This document shows positions 1-10,706 of a DNA stretch of 64,000 nucleotides, in pieces (the first letter of the stretch is position 1; each line of letters begins with the position of its first letter). A program made the position numbers and the translations under genes. This stretch comes from Raphanus sativus. Taxonomy: Eukaryota > Streptophyta > Magnoliopsida > Brassicales > Brassicaceae. Location: NCBI RefSeq assembly GCF_000801105.2, contig NC_079516.1, positions 7,936,001 to 8,000,000 on the forward strand, given 5' to 3'. The notes under the pieces are model-generated. The model worked only from the letters and a program-made list of their open reading frames with translations, was not told where the DNA came from and did no database searches.

Positions 1-31
1 GAAGTAACCGGTTATGTTATTATTTTTGTAG

Positions 32-1156
32 GTTGCAGACTCATGCAGTGATTGAACCGTTCATAATCGCTTCAAATAGGCAACTCAGTGTGGTCCATCC
101 GATCTATAAGCTTCTTCATCCTCATTTCCGTGACACGATGAACATCAACGCATTGGCGCGACATGTCCTCATAAACTCTGATGGAGTTCTGGAGAGAACT
201 GTGTTCCCTAGTCGTTACGCCATGGAGATGTCTTCTTCCATTTATAAGAGCTGGGTGTTCACCGATCAGGCCCTCCCCAAGGATCTACTTAAACGGTATG
301 CATATAAAGACTTTTTCTGTTTCTTGTGACACAAGTAACGTTTGATTCTTGTGTAACAAGTAACCTTAAAATACCCTGTTCTTGCAGAGGAGTTGCTGTT
401 GAAGATCTGAGCAGCGATAACGGCGTTAAACTTCTGATAGAGGATTATCCATTCGCAGTGGACGGTTTGGAGATTTGGTCAGCGATCAAGACGTGGGTGA
501 CAGAGTACTGCTCATTCTATTACAAGAATGACAGAACCGTCCAAACGGATACAGAGATCCAATCATGGTGGACCGAGCTTCGAACCGAAGGTCACGGCGA
601 TATACAAAACGAGTCATGGTGGCCGTTGATGCAAACCCGCGACGAACTCATCGAAACATGCACCATCATCATCTGGATCGCCTCTGCTCTTCACGCAGCA
701 GTCAACTTCGGACAATACCCTTACGCTGGTTTTCTCCCAAACCGACCTACCGTCAGCCGTCGGTTCATGCCTGAACCGGGTACGAAAGAGTACACTGAGC
801 TGGAGGAAAACAAGGAAGTGGCGTTCTTGAAGACCATCACGCCGCAGTTACAAACTCTGCTTGGTATCTCCATCATTGAGATTTTGTCTATGCATTCGAC
901 GGACGAGATTTACTTAGGGCAGAGAGATTCACCGAACTGGACGGCGGATGATGAGCCTTTAGAGGCGTTCAACCGGTTTGGGAAGAGTTTAGAAGTGATA
1001 GAGAACAATATTATAAGGAGAAACAACGATAAGAGGTTGAAGAACCGGACCGGACCGGTTAACATACCATACACTCTCTTGTACCCGAACACTACGGATT
1101 ATACAAGGGAAGGTGGACTTACTGGTAAAGGAATTCCAAACAGTGTCTCTATCTAG
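32..1156 (+). CDS. LOX5: 9-lipoxygenase, C-terminal part (LOX5-like), 5' end outside window
   Basis: Lipoxygenases add dioxygen to linoleic and linolenic acid; the LOX1/LOX5 type makes 9-hydroperoxides in the cytosol. Two exons are visible: 32-295 (after a TTTTTGTAG acceptor) and 388-1156, with codon CG|A split across the intron 296-387. The first holds the end of the His-rich iron site (QTHA, then LSVVHP and LLHPHF). The second holds [12 protein letters not shown], which supplies the His and Asn iron ligands, then LPNRPT and the invariant C-terminal Ile in GIPNSVSI, whose carboxylate is the last ligand. The C-terminus and the stretch [20 protein letters not shown] fit Arabidopsis LOX5 better than LOX1 or the 13-LOX enzymes; this is from memory. 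All visible iron ligands are intact, so the gene looks functional. Earlier exons, including the N-terminal PLAT domain, lie to the left of the window. Confidence 0.93.
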
Positions 1157-1765
1157 AGACAGATCACTCATTGTTCATGTCATACCATTCACCAGGTTGC
1201 TCAGCGTGGATATACTTCTTAATTTGTATTACTTTCCATCATTATGTAAAGCTATTTGCATCTTAATTGTCCTAGTTTTTTCTAGAACAATGTAAATCTC
1301 CATTTCAATATGTTTTTGTGTGCTTGTGGAATGCATGATTCGTATAAATATATCAATTTTTTTTATGTCATGGTATAATATATTTTTAACAAAAAGAATA
1401 AAAAGTGTTATCATGTAGTATCATCACGAAATAAAATCTCATAAGATAAGATATGAAAGCTATATTTAGGAATCTCTATTAAAGTCATATAAAGCTTTTG
1501 TTTTCGAGGAAAAGAACATCAAACGAAGAGGATTTTGAGGCACTCCTACAAAATAGAAAAGTAGTTCTTCTTAGTTATCATTTCGGCATCGGCATCGCCA
1601 GGGACATTTCGGCATCGCCAGGGACAGAGGACCGACATGTGGCAACACGTGACTAGTCTGGACCATTTCGGTGGGGCCAGGATACCTCTGTATAATTCAA
1701 AAAAAAAAAAAAAAAAGTTATCATTTTAAGAGCATTTGAAATCTGGCATGACAAGTGTACTATTC
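1157..1765. other. LOX5 3' flank; short tandem duplication
   Basis: No gene seen. The 3' untranslated region probably ends near 1300, where AT-rich poly(A)-signal-like sequence begins. At about 1591-1627 the motif GGCATCGCCAGGGACA is repeated directly, followed near 1645 by a CACGTG hexamer and at about 1700-1715 by an A-run. It resembles the remains of a small inserted element. Confidence 0.4.
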
Positions 1766-1767
1766 AA

Positions 1768-1960
1768 TACTCTATCTGTTTCACGCTAAGTTTTTTTTAC
1801 AAAAATCATTAAATTTATTATTTTATATCTAATTAATACATTATTTAATTGATTATGTTAATTAATAAACTAAAAAGTATGCATAAAATTAGAAAAACTT
1901 ATAAATAAATCTATTAAAAACATAAAATGACATTTAAAATAAAAAAACTAGAGTTTGATC
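1768..1960. mobile_element. degenerate Stowaway-like MITE
   Basis: The left end, CTCTATCTGTTTCACGC after TA, resembles the Stowaway end CTCCCTCCGTTTC. The interior is AT-rich. The right end (AAAATGACATTTAAAAT, then AAAAAACTAGAG) is a poor inverse of the left. Old and decayed, so the boundaries are approximate. Confidence 0.4.
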
Positions 1961-1984
1961 TGTACTGATGCGCATATTTTTTTA

Positions 1985-2195
1985 TCTTTTTCTTTTACAA
2001 ATGAATATTAATTTTGTCTAAGTAATAATCTATATTTAAAAATTTCGTGCAGGTTTTTTTACATTTGTATAACTGAATATTTATTTTGTGTAAATGATAA
2101 TTTATATTTTAAAAATTTGTAGTGTACGGGTTTATCGTTTTTACTTCTTTTATGAATAAATATTCATTTTGTGTAAGTGATCATTTTAAATATAA
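1985..2195. repeat. three degenerate ~75-bp direct repeats
   Basis: A module of the form TTTACAAATGAATATT, then TTTTGTGTAAGTGAT, then ATTTAAAAATTTGT occurs three times, at roughly 1993, 2065 and 2145. The stretch around it to about 3050 is AT-rich without a gene. Confidence 0.45.
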
Positions 2196-3049
2196 TCGTT
2201 TGTTATGATATTTCTAAATACAGTAATTTTATAATTTATATTGAGTATTATATGTTGTCTTGTAATTCGTTAATTGTATCACATTTAAGAATATGTCCCG
2301 TACATCCGCTTAAGGCTGTTATTTATTTTTTTACATACTATTTAAAAACTGTGCTTTATACTTTATAATAATTAAAATTAAAATAATTAATTTACATTAG
2401 ATTATTATTTATAGGAAAATATACAAAATAATTAAAGGCAAGATTTTAGCAATAATATTTTGGCTTTAATTTTAGAAAACTCTGTTATTGTGATCGTGTT
2501 GAAACCTATAAAATAGGAAAAGTGTAGATTTTATTTTATTGTTACAGAAATTTATAATTATTTTAGTAAATGATGTAATAATTAGAAAAGACAAGATTAG
2601 TTAAAAATAGATTTATTAATTACCTCAGTGTCATGGTCTTGTAAATCAAGTGTAAATCTTAATCACCGAACTCTAAATCCAAATATATAAATATATTTAC
2701 TTTTACCTTTTCATGATGCTATTTAGAGAAATTTCCCCCTTATGTGTTAATTTTTGAACAAAACTTAAATTAATTATGTTTAAATGTTTCTCTTAAACTT
2801 TATATTATATTCCTTATAAGGTAATTATTTCAAACACTTAATAAACTTATCTATCAATAATATCAAACCTAAACAATGTTGAAAAATTGTGTGTTTTTAT
2901 AGGAATTTCCTTCTTGTTAATTATCTTTTCGTTATTTGTTTTAAGAGTTGTGTATTAGTTAGTGTAAAGAAACATGTTTTTCTATTGTAAAAGAAAAAAT
3001 AGATTTTTAAAATAGTTAAGGTGTCTTGTGTAATAAAGTTGTTATGTGA

Positions 3050-4130
3050 AATGATGTGTCTATAAAAAAATATATTTTCTAAAATTGCTAATGTGTCTTT
3101 TCATAATTTACAGTTTTGAGATGATATGTCAATTCAAAATATATTTTGTAATAGTATCATTTCAAATAACTTCGTTTAACCTTAAAAGTTGTAACTATTA
3201 ATATAAGTATCATATCAAAATAACTATCTTTCCGTTTTTATTTTGCTCACATCCATTTATTAATATTTTATAAATATTTGCAGTTATTTATATATAAAAA
3301 CAGTGTATTAATATGAAAATTTGAATCTCTTAAGTTTATACATGAAAGTTGCATCTATTAATATTTTACATGAAAATCGTATTTATTATTTTTAGATGAA
3401 AAGTTTTGTATTTCACTATTACTTTGCTCATATCTATTTATTAATATTTTACATAAATAGTTATAATTTTTTGATATTTATAATTGTTTGATATTAAAGT
3501 TGCATCTCATATCTAATACATTTTTTTTTTGAAAAGTTGTCAATTATGAAATGATGTATTTGTCTATAATCTGGTGTTTTTTTAATTTTTATGTCAAAGG
3601 TTGTATCTTTTCATTCTTTATATTTTTAAAATCTATTAATTTTAAGAGTTGTGTCTATTCATAAAAATGAATGAAAGTTTTCATTTTAAGAACTAAAAAT
3701 GCAACTTTTCGTTTATAAGACTTAAGAGACTCATTTTATATTAATAAACTTATTTTTGATATAAAACAATTAAAATATTTATGTAAAATATTAATTAATA
3801 TAAATGAGAAAATAAAAGTGAAAGACACAATTTTTCATCCCAAAAACTAATAAATATAATCTTCATGTTAAAAAATTAAGTGATGCAACTTTCATATATT
3901 AAAACTTAAGAGATTCAAATTTTCATATTAATACACTGAGTTTTAGATATAAAAAAATTTCAAGTATTTATGAAGTAAAAATATATATGTATGATTAATG
4001 TAAAAACAAAATAAATAAATTTTCACCTCAATATTAATAAATAAAATTTTCATATAAAATTTAAGAGACATAATTTTCATATTAACACTGATTAAACAAT
4101 TATAAATATTTATGTGGTATCATCAACGAA
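3050..4130. mobile_element. long AT-rich foldback element with internal repeats
   Basis: The segment 3281-3356 reappears inverted at 3882-3951 with only a few mismatches; both contain AGTGTATTAATATGAAAATT and TGAATCTCTTAAGTTT in opposite orientation. Weaker copies of the same module lie outside and between the arms (near 3230, 3440, 3720 and 4060), so each arm is itself a degenerate tandem of about 150-200 bp. No coding capacity is seen. It could be a foldback element or the long terminal repeats of a decayed MULE/VANDAL-type transposon. The outer limits are approximate. Confidence 0.55.
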
Positions 4131-4140
4131 GAAGTATAAA

Positions 4141-4800
4141 TGTGTTGTGAACGCGTCATAATCTAGGAGGTACGAACGTGCTGTGATCCAAGAGGTACAA
4201 ATGTACCATGATCTAAAAGGTGCGAAAGTGTCCTGACTAAAAGGGTACGGAAGTGTCATGACTGAAAATGTGCAAAAGGGTCGTAAAGAAAAGACTGCAA
4301 ACAGTCATGAATGAAAGCGTACAAACAGATCTTAACCGAAATAATGTGAAATGGATCTTGATTAAAAGAGTGCGAATGGATCTTGACCATGACAAAAAGA
4401 GTGCAAATGATTGTGCTGTAAGATTGCAAATGGTCGTGACCGAAACATTGCGAGTGGATACTGAAACATTGTGAGTGGATCGTGACCGAAAAGATGCAAA
4501 CAGAACGTGACCAAAAGTGCAAATAGTCGTGACCGAAAGGTTGTGAATGGATTGTTTTCGTAAAAGTGCAAATAGTCGTGACCGAAAGGTTGTGAATGGA
4601 TTGTTTTCGTAAAAGTGCAAATAGATCGTAGCCAAAAAGGATATAAACGGATCATAACCGAAAGAGTGTGAACGGATCGTAACCGAAAGAGTATGAATGG
4701 GTCGTGACTAAAAGGATGCGAATAAGTCGTAACCAAAAAGGTGTCAATAGATCATGATTGAAGAGGCAAGAATGGATCGTTGCTGAAAATATGTGAACGA
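4141..4800. repeat. degenerate 25-bp minisatellite, about 25 copies
   Basis: A head-to-tail array of units of 21-30 bp, mostly 25, with rough consensus TCGTGACCGAAAGAGTGCGA plus ATGGA. Two neighbouring 49-bp blocks (about 4525-4573 and 4574-4622) are practically identical, showing a recent two-unit duplication. The repeat opens reading frames on both strands (up to 132 codons on minus), but these are products of the repeat and not genes. The array directly abuts the foldback element. Confidence 0.85.
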
Positions 4801-5455
4801 GATATCATCAAGAAATGTTAAAAGTCAACCATGGTTGATATAAGAGCATGACCTTTTATGACCAACATAAATGATCTATTTAGATCAAAATTATATTGTT
4901 GTCTTAATATTTTTTTTTTATTTATCTGTTTTTTACGCATCTGAAAACATTGATCCCAATTTCAATTCTCATCCTTTATTTCATAGTCCGTTTGCATATT
5001 TTCGGTTCTGACACATTCATACACTTTTGGTAACGACAGAACCGACTTGAATCACATCATATTTGTATCTCTTAGTTTACAAGGTCTTTATACCTCTTCT
5101 ATTTATTATAAGTTTCTGATTTAAAAAAATGTTTAAAATAGATCTTTTATTTATTACAAAGTGATATAATTTAAAAATTTAGAGTAACTTACCTAAATTA
5201 ATAAAAGATGTATATTTTATTGGTATTGACGTATTTGGATTTTAGTTGTAATTCAAAACTATAAAAATATGCACTTATAATATTTTCTATAAATAAATAT
5301 AAACATATATATATATAATATATTCTAAGTTTTCATGTGAATTTTTTTGAAAATTAAATTAATTTTTATATGAAATATAAATTATAAAATGGTATTTATT
5401 TATAAAAAATGAGTCACGTCGGATTCTGCCTAGACTATTTACCTAATCTTTATAA
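4801..5455. other. intergenic, nothing recognised
   Basis: AT-rich sequence without a supported gene or a clear repeat. Confidence 0.5.
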
Positions 5456-5614
5456 GGCTCCGAATGGTGACTACGGATTGAGCGGTGCAGGACAAGCGTT
5501 TTAACTGCGGTGTGGTTTTAACAGTTATAAAAACGTATAAATATATGGTATATATAAAAGTGTTGGTTACTGTTAACTGCGGTGCAGGGCGTGATGCCAT
5601 TTCCATTCGAAGCC
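5456..5614. mobile_element. short MITE with GGCTYCGAATGG ends
   Basis: The ends are inverse to each other: GGCTCCGAATGGTGAC on the left, and on the right a sequence whose complement reads GGCTTCGAATGGAAAT. Inside each end lies an AACTGCGGTG motif. At 159 bp there is no coding capacity. The size and the end sequence suggest a hAT-type MITE, but I see no clear 8-bp target duplication. Confidence 0.5.
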
Positions 5615-6467
5615 AAATACTATTACACTAGAGTAATAATGGTAAATTTGAGCTTTTGTTTAAAGTTCGGTACTGAAAATACAAACGAGTATATGACAAA
5701 AGAAATAGATATATATTAAACTACAATATTTGTAAAATAAGGACGACATGCGACATTTTTCCCATATCAATGTCGTTGGTTGAAAGCTTTTTTCTCATAT
5801 AGGTAAATGCAAAGTGCATTTAACTCAAAAACGACACTGAAATTTTAATAATTTACAGGCGTATAGTCAAATCTTCGCCAATTAAAGAGCATATAAATAT
5901 TGTTAGATAAGTTGTTCAACGTCACGACCACGGTGTCTTAAAATGTAACAATTGACTTCGAATTCCTATAAACGTCGCACGTGCAGTTTTAATTTTTGTT
6001 TTTCAAAGTTTGGATTCTACATGAAGCTAATGATCCATGTACCATAATTTGATCTCTGTAAATTACGAAAGGGTCCTTTTCATTTTGTAATTTAGTCTAA
6101 CATACATTATGGGGCAACGTTGGTTATTCAATGGATCTGAGACGGGTGTGGGCTCGTGCTGCGTCATTTGGATATTCAATGCATGCATTCTATTTGACAA
6201 TGAAAAAATAATGCATGCATCTATAGGAAAAAGAGGATGTTAACTGTTAAGGAACATGATGATATTCTTTGTTAGTGAACTTTTGTTTTGGACTCAACTA
6301 GAAACAAATGAAATTAAAAAACAAGCTCATTGAACATTACATATCATCGTAATGAAACTGATAGTTTATAATAGAGTGGTGGAACAGATAAATGTAGTAC
6401 TTTTTAATTAATAGCATATACTTTGTTCCTTAATCTCGTATTCTTAACGTCATAGCTAGAAGCCTAG
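5615..6467. other. 3' flank of Sec14-like gene
   Basis: No gene seen. Contains ATGCATGC-type short palindromes near 6178 and 6210. The 3' untranslated region of the minus-strand gene lies at the right end. Confidence 0.4.
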
Positions 6468-9400
6468 CTAGTACCGTTGAGATAAAGACGCATGGCGACA
6501 TCTTACGTGCGAAGACACGACCGACACAAATCCACGTGGACCCCGTAGGTTAGACCTATAGGCCGTCTCATCGTACGGCCTCCGGTAGAATTTCAGGTAC
6601 GGTGCAAACGCCTCACGTGATGACTTCTCACCTCCGACAACATTTTTATCCCCGCGAAAAAACATCACCGGAGACTGAAAGAAAGACGGACGTGGTGTTT
6701 TCGGGTACGTCTTCTCGGGCAACGGCGTCGAGGGAAACACACTCTTTCTGCATGCGGCTGGTCTCGCGTCTATTAAGCCACGCGACGCCGGAGACGCGAA
6801 AGATAACGACCGTGCGCTGATCGGAGAAACTTTAGAGGCTGCGGTGGAGGCAGCGGCGTTAAGAGGAGACGTGTTGGTGAAGGAAAGGTACCACGGCTTT
6901 AAGGAGTTATGAGATACGGTGAAGGCGAATCTTGAAGAAGCTGAACCATTCGTGGCCGTTGATTTAATCGACGATGCATTGAAACGTAGGGAGGCAGATC
7001 TAGAACATGATGATGATGCTAATGCAACGTGGCGGATATCTAACGGCTCGTCGTAGTCCAGCGACGAGATCACAGTCGTGAGCGTTGATAGCTCCACGAA
7101 AGGACGTACACCCTGTCAATTAAGTACATATTTTGAGTTATCCATGTAGTTACAGTCGGGATAATTATTAAAATTTGAGAAGATTTTTTTCTTTTTTTTT
7201 TGAAACTAAAGAAGATTATTATTATTTTTTTTTTTTTTGATCGAAAGAAGATTATTATTTACCTTCCAAATGTAAGAGAAAAAAGAGGGAGGATCGATGA
7301 TAAAGGCCTTGTAAAGTCGGCATGGGTAATTATCTGCAATAATCTTTAGGGTCGCTAAAAGCAGATTTGCTAAGGCAGACGATGATCTGAAAAAGCCTAT
7401 TTTTGTAGGCATTATCATCAAAAAAAAAAGCAAAGAGAATATTAATCAAGTGGCACCAGTAACTAATTGTACAATCAGGTTTAAAGATATTTCTGCATAG
7501 ACTATAATTGTACATTTTCCTTCAAAAGAATAAAAAGGTGAAAAAAACATTTGTGCAGGAAAAAAGCTTAAATCTTTATAAGCGTGATTATAAGCGAATA
7601 TACTAATTATTCTTTTCACTTTTTTATTTGAAGCGAATATACTAATTATTCATTTTTATGGTAATCATATTTTTTTAAAGAATGTGAAAGCGAATTAGAA
7701 AGACGAGAAAAAAATATTTGTAAAATGAGGTATATATTTGTTTTGTGAAGTAAATATTTAGAGTGTCATCATGGTTTTAAAAAAAATCATCAAAATAATA
7801 TTAAAATAAAAAATATGAAAGCAAATGATAAAGAAGAGAATTTTTTTTTTAAAAAATCATTCAGATTTTTTTTTAAATGTTTAAAGATCCATACGCCACT
7901 TTTCATTTTAAATGGTATAATCGTTTCATTAAATTTAAGTTACAAAATAAATAATCTTACAAATAATAATATAGTTAACCCCACATTTCAAGAAACTTGC
8001 CACTAATCTACTCTATTAAAATAGAGTCCTACTTTTTATCTACTATAGAGAAGTCTATGTTAGACCAAATCTGAATTATTAATATGTTTTATTAGGTTAA
8101 CATACTAATTTACATTTTAAACATATTATGAACTAAAATAGTGGGCTATATATTTTTACGTAACTGATTAAAATGCTTCCCCTACAATATAGGACATTTG
8201 TTTATATTTGACATTCTACTTTTGTAACAACCGTATTTCATTTAAATATTTCTCTGGTAAACTATGTATTTATCTGGCTTTATTTTATTCCTTCTCCAAT
8301 CAACATATTTATTTGGCTTGTTGTTAAAATAAATGATTTTAGAACGCAACTGTTTACTTTGATATTTTGTTTAAACAATGTGACATATTTCTGTATTAAT
8401 TGTGTTCAATTAAATATTTACATTGTAATTTAAATTTGTATACAAATCAACATATTTGTGTAGTTTGTTATTAAAAAAATGATTTGAATCCAAATGTAAG
8501 TACTCTTATAGTGATTTTTTCAGTTCATATAATTTTTTAAAATATATTTATTTCAACTGAACCAATTAATATTTTGTTAAATTGGCCCGTGAAATATATT
8601 TTTATACATCGATATTCAAAAGATCTGGTAACTAACGATACTCAAAAGATCTGGACCGAATCAGGTTATATGGTTATTTTTGTTACAAATATCCGAACCC
8701 GTTTTAGATACATTGGTTATTTAGATATTTTTAGGTTCCTATACATCAGAACCGAATTCATCCAGATCTAGAATGATCCAACTCAAATTCCACACATAAG
8801 TTTATAATATTCAAGCGGGACTTGGTTACCAAAAAAAAAAGGATACCCGAAAAGAACAACATGTACCTAAATAGACAGATAATGTTCATGTCTAAATGAT
8901 TATATAAATTAATAAAAAACTGTTTTATGTGTTTTGCTAAATTAAGTGAAATAGAAAGAGCTTTTTTATCAAGTAAAATAATTATATGGAGTGGAAAATT
9001 AAGTGACAATAAATGTAGGATATTTTAAGTATTTTGATTTAAGTTATTATTTTATTCACAAAACATATTTTTGAACTATGTTTTTGGGTACATAATTTTC
9101 CACCGATTGTAACTAAAATAAAAATATTTTAGTAAAATAAAATAAACCAAATGTTTAATCATATGTAAAACCTAATTATTTAGCATTTTTGATTTTTTAA
9201 TTGGCACAAAGTTAATATTGATTATCTAATAAATAAAAATATGCATTATTATTATTATGGTAATATAATTAATGATGTAATTTATTATTAAGATAATATA
9301 ATTAATTAAATTGTTAAACTAAGTGAAATATGGAAACACAATTAATAGATACTACTATTCAAGTTTTCAAACACTCCATTTTTTATAGCTATAACCAAAC

Positions 9401-10533
9401 ACACCAAATTTTTTTATTAATTTTATCCAAGTATCCAAACGCACCGAATTTGTACTTCACCTTTAATAAGATAGATACACCTTTTGTTGGTAATAACATA
9501 GGAAGTTTGGCGTCGACACATAAAAGGGACAATTTGGACATCTGCATATACATATGTCCGAAAATTCCGGTCCCCGACACACAACAATCCAAATTAATAA
9601 AACCAAACATGCCAAGAACTCACGGTTTAGTACAGAGCCCACGCACGGAGGTTTGGATGGTTACTAGGGGGGCAAAAATGCAACTTTACTACTACTAAAG
9701 GCTTACTTGCATCGAAGAGAATAACAACGCTCCGTTCCGCGTTTCTGGACATGGTCGATATCGCAGTCTCCATCGTGAACGCCACCAAACGCGAAAATCT
9801 GAGAAAAGCAGAAAAAAATGATTTCAACTATCAAAACGCTTGTTAATCAGAATATCAATAAAAAGAGTGGATTAGTTTTCTGAACTTACTGCTTTTGAGT
9901 ACGCAACTTCTGATAATCATTCTTGAAACGGAAAATCTGTAAATCAAACTCATTCTTGTTATCATTAAGTAACATTTAGTATTTGCTTTTAGAAGAAAAC
10001 AAGATCGATTAGGAAGCTGTTACTATAACGGGTCTGGAATCTCCGTCATGGCCGACGATGTACGCTAAACCGTCGGATAGCTCCGTCGAGAATTCCTCTA
10101 CCCCTAACCGCTCTTTAATACACATACAAAAAGAAAAAAGAAAAAAGAAAAAACAAACAATAAAACATCCTTAAGAAACGTGTTTCTATATTGCAACAAA
10201 ACACTGTTTAATGTTGAGATTTGAAGGTTAGATCGGAAAATATACCAATCTCAATGTCTTGTCTCCAAGAAAGACATGAAAGTAGTTGCTTCGCAGCTTT
10301 TTTCACATTGTCTCCTTTCCCTTTCAAGAATCTCTCCACGCACTCTTTGTTACAGAACTTCTCCTAAAATATATATATAAAGTTGCAAGCTTTAGTCATG
10401 AATATACAATAAACATGCAGATATATGCCTTTTATTAATATAAATTAATTAAACGTACTTGTTTAAGAGTGAGTGGAGATTGTTTCCAGAGTAAATGAAG
10501 AACAGCTTCGACTTTCTCATCTCTCTTTCCCAT
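6468..10533 (-). CDS. Sec14-like (CRAL-TRIO) lipid-transfer family protein, 7 exons
   Basis: Sec14 proteins bind and move phosphatidylinositol and other lipids between membranes. Reading the minus strand, the exons are 10533-10459, 10363-10246, 10112-10024, 9936-9890, 9798-9707, 7396-7263 and 7112-6468. Every junction is GT-AG and phases match, giving 399 residues. The start [11 protein letters not shown] is the first ATG after the TATA box. Residues up to about 65 form the CRAL-TRIO N-terminal helices ([20 protein letters not shown]). The lipid-binding domain follows ([65 protein letters not shown]). The C-terminal exon is Ser/Pro-rich and ends in a basic tail. Its GC-rich last exon is open on both strands, but only the minus reading fits the splice phase. 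Probable counterpart of At3g22410. Intron 5 is 2310 bp while the other introns are about 100-150 bp. Confidence 0.88.
7397..9706 (-). other. expanded intron 5 of the Sec14-like gene
   Basis: 2310 bp between exons 5 and 6. It holds A-runs, a twofold AGCGAATATACTAATTATTC near 7595 and 7635, a Helitron-like 5' end at 8007, and a block at about 8570-8870 with paired CAAAAGATCTGG and GAACC motifs typical of Brassicaceae foldback MITEs. No host gene is seen. Splice sites on both sides are intact, so it is probably still removed as one intron. Confidence 0.7.
8007..8080 (+). mobile_element. Helitron-like 5' terminus, 3' end not found
   Basis: TCTACTCTATTAAAATAGAG after an A, followed by TCTATGTTAGACC, matches the 5' end of Brassicaceae Helitrons as I remember it. 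I could not find the expected 3' hairpin with CTAG before a T, so the element is probably truncated. Only its start is annotated. Confidence 0.55.
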
Positions 10534-10698
10534 TTCTTGATGATTTTAAATGTCTTTGTTCTGTTTTAGACGAAAGAGTTTGTGAACAGAGCAAGATGAT
10601 GAAGAGCCAAGAAAGAAAGAAGAAGCTGACAATGATTGTTTTGTATGTGGTACCGCGAGTGTCTTTCTTGGAGCGAAAACCTTTGTAGTTTTCTCTGT

Positions 10699-10706
10699 CT
10701 ATATAG
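10699..10706 (-). promoter_or_regulatory. TATA box of the Sec14-like gene
   Basis: CTATATAG, 166-173 bp upstream of the ATG on the minus strand, within a short GC-richer promoter. The distance allows a 5' untranslated leader of about 130 bases. Confidence 0.5.

Noticed and set aside
4237..4736. Long minus-strand frames (up to 132 codons) with repeated FRSRLF and SFTTF-like words
   Set aside because: They arise from the 25-bp minisatellite, whose unit lacks stops in several frames. The peptide changes register with each indel.
6602..6820. Plus-strand frame over the last Sec14 exon
   Set aside because: Antisense of a real exon. The minus reading continues in phase from six upstream exons and matches the family.
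9330..9698. 122-codon plus-strand frame in the Sec14 intron
   Set aside because: Inside the expanded intron, no motif, composition like surrounding DNA.
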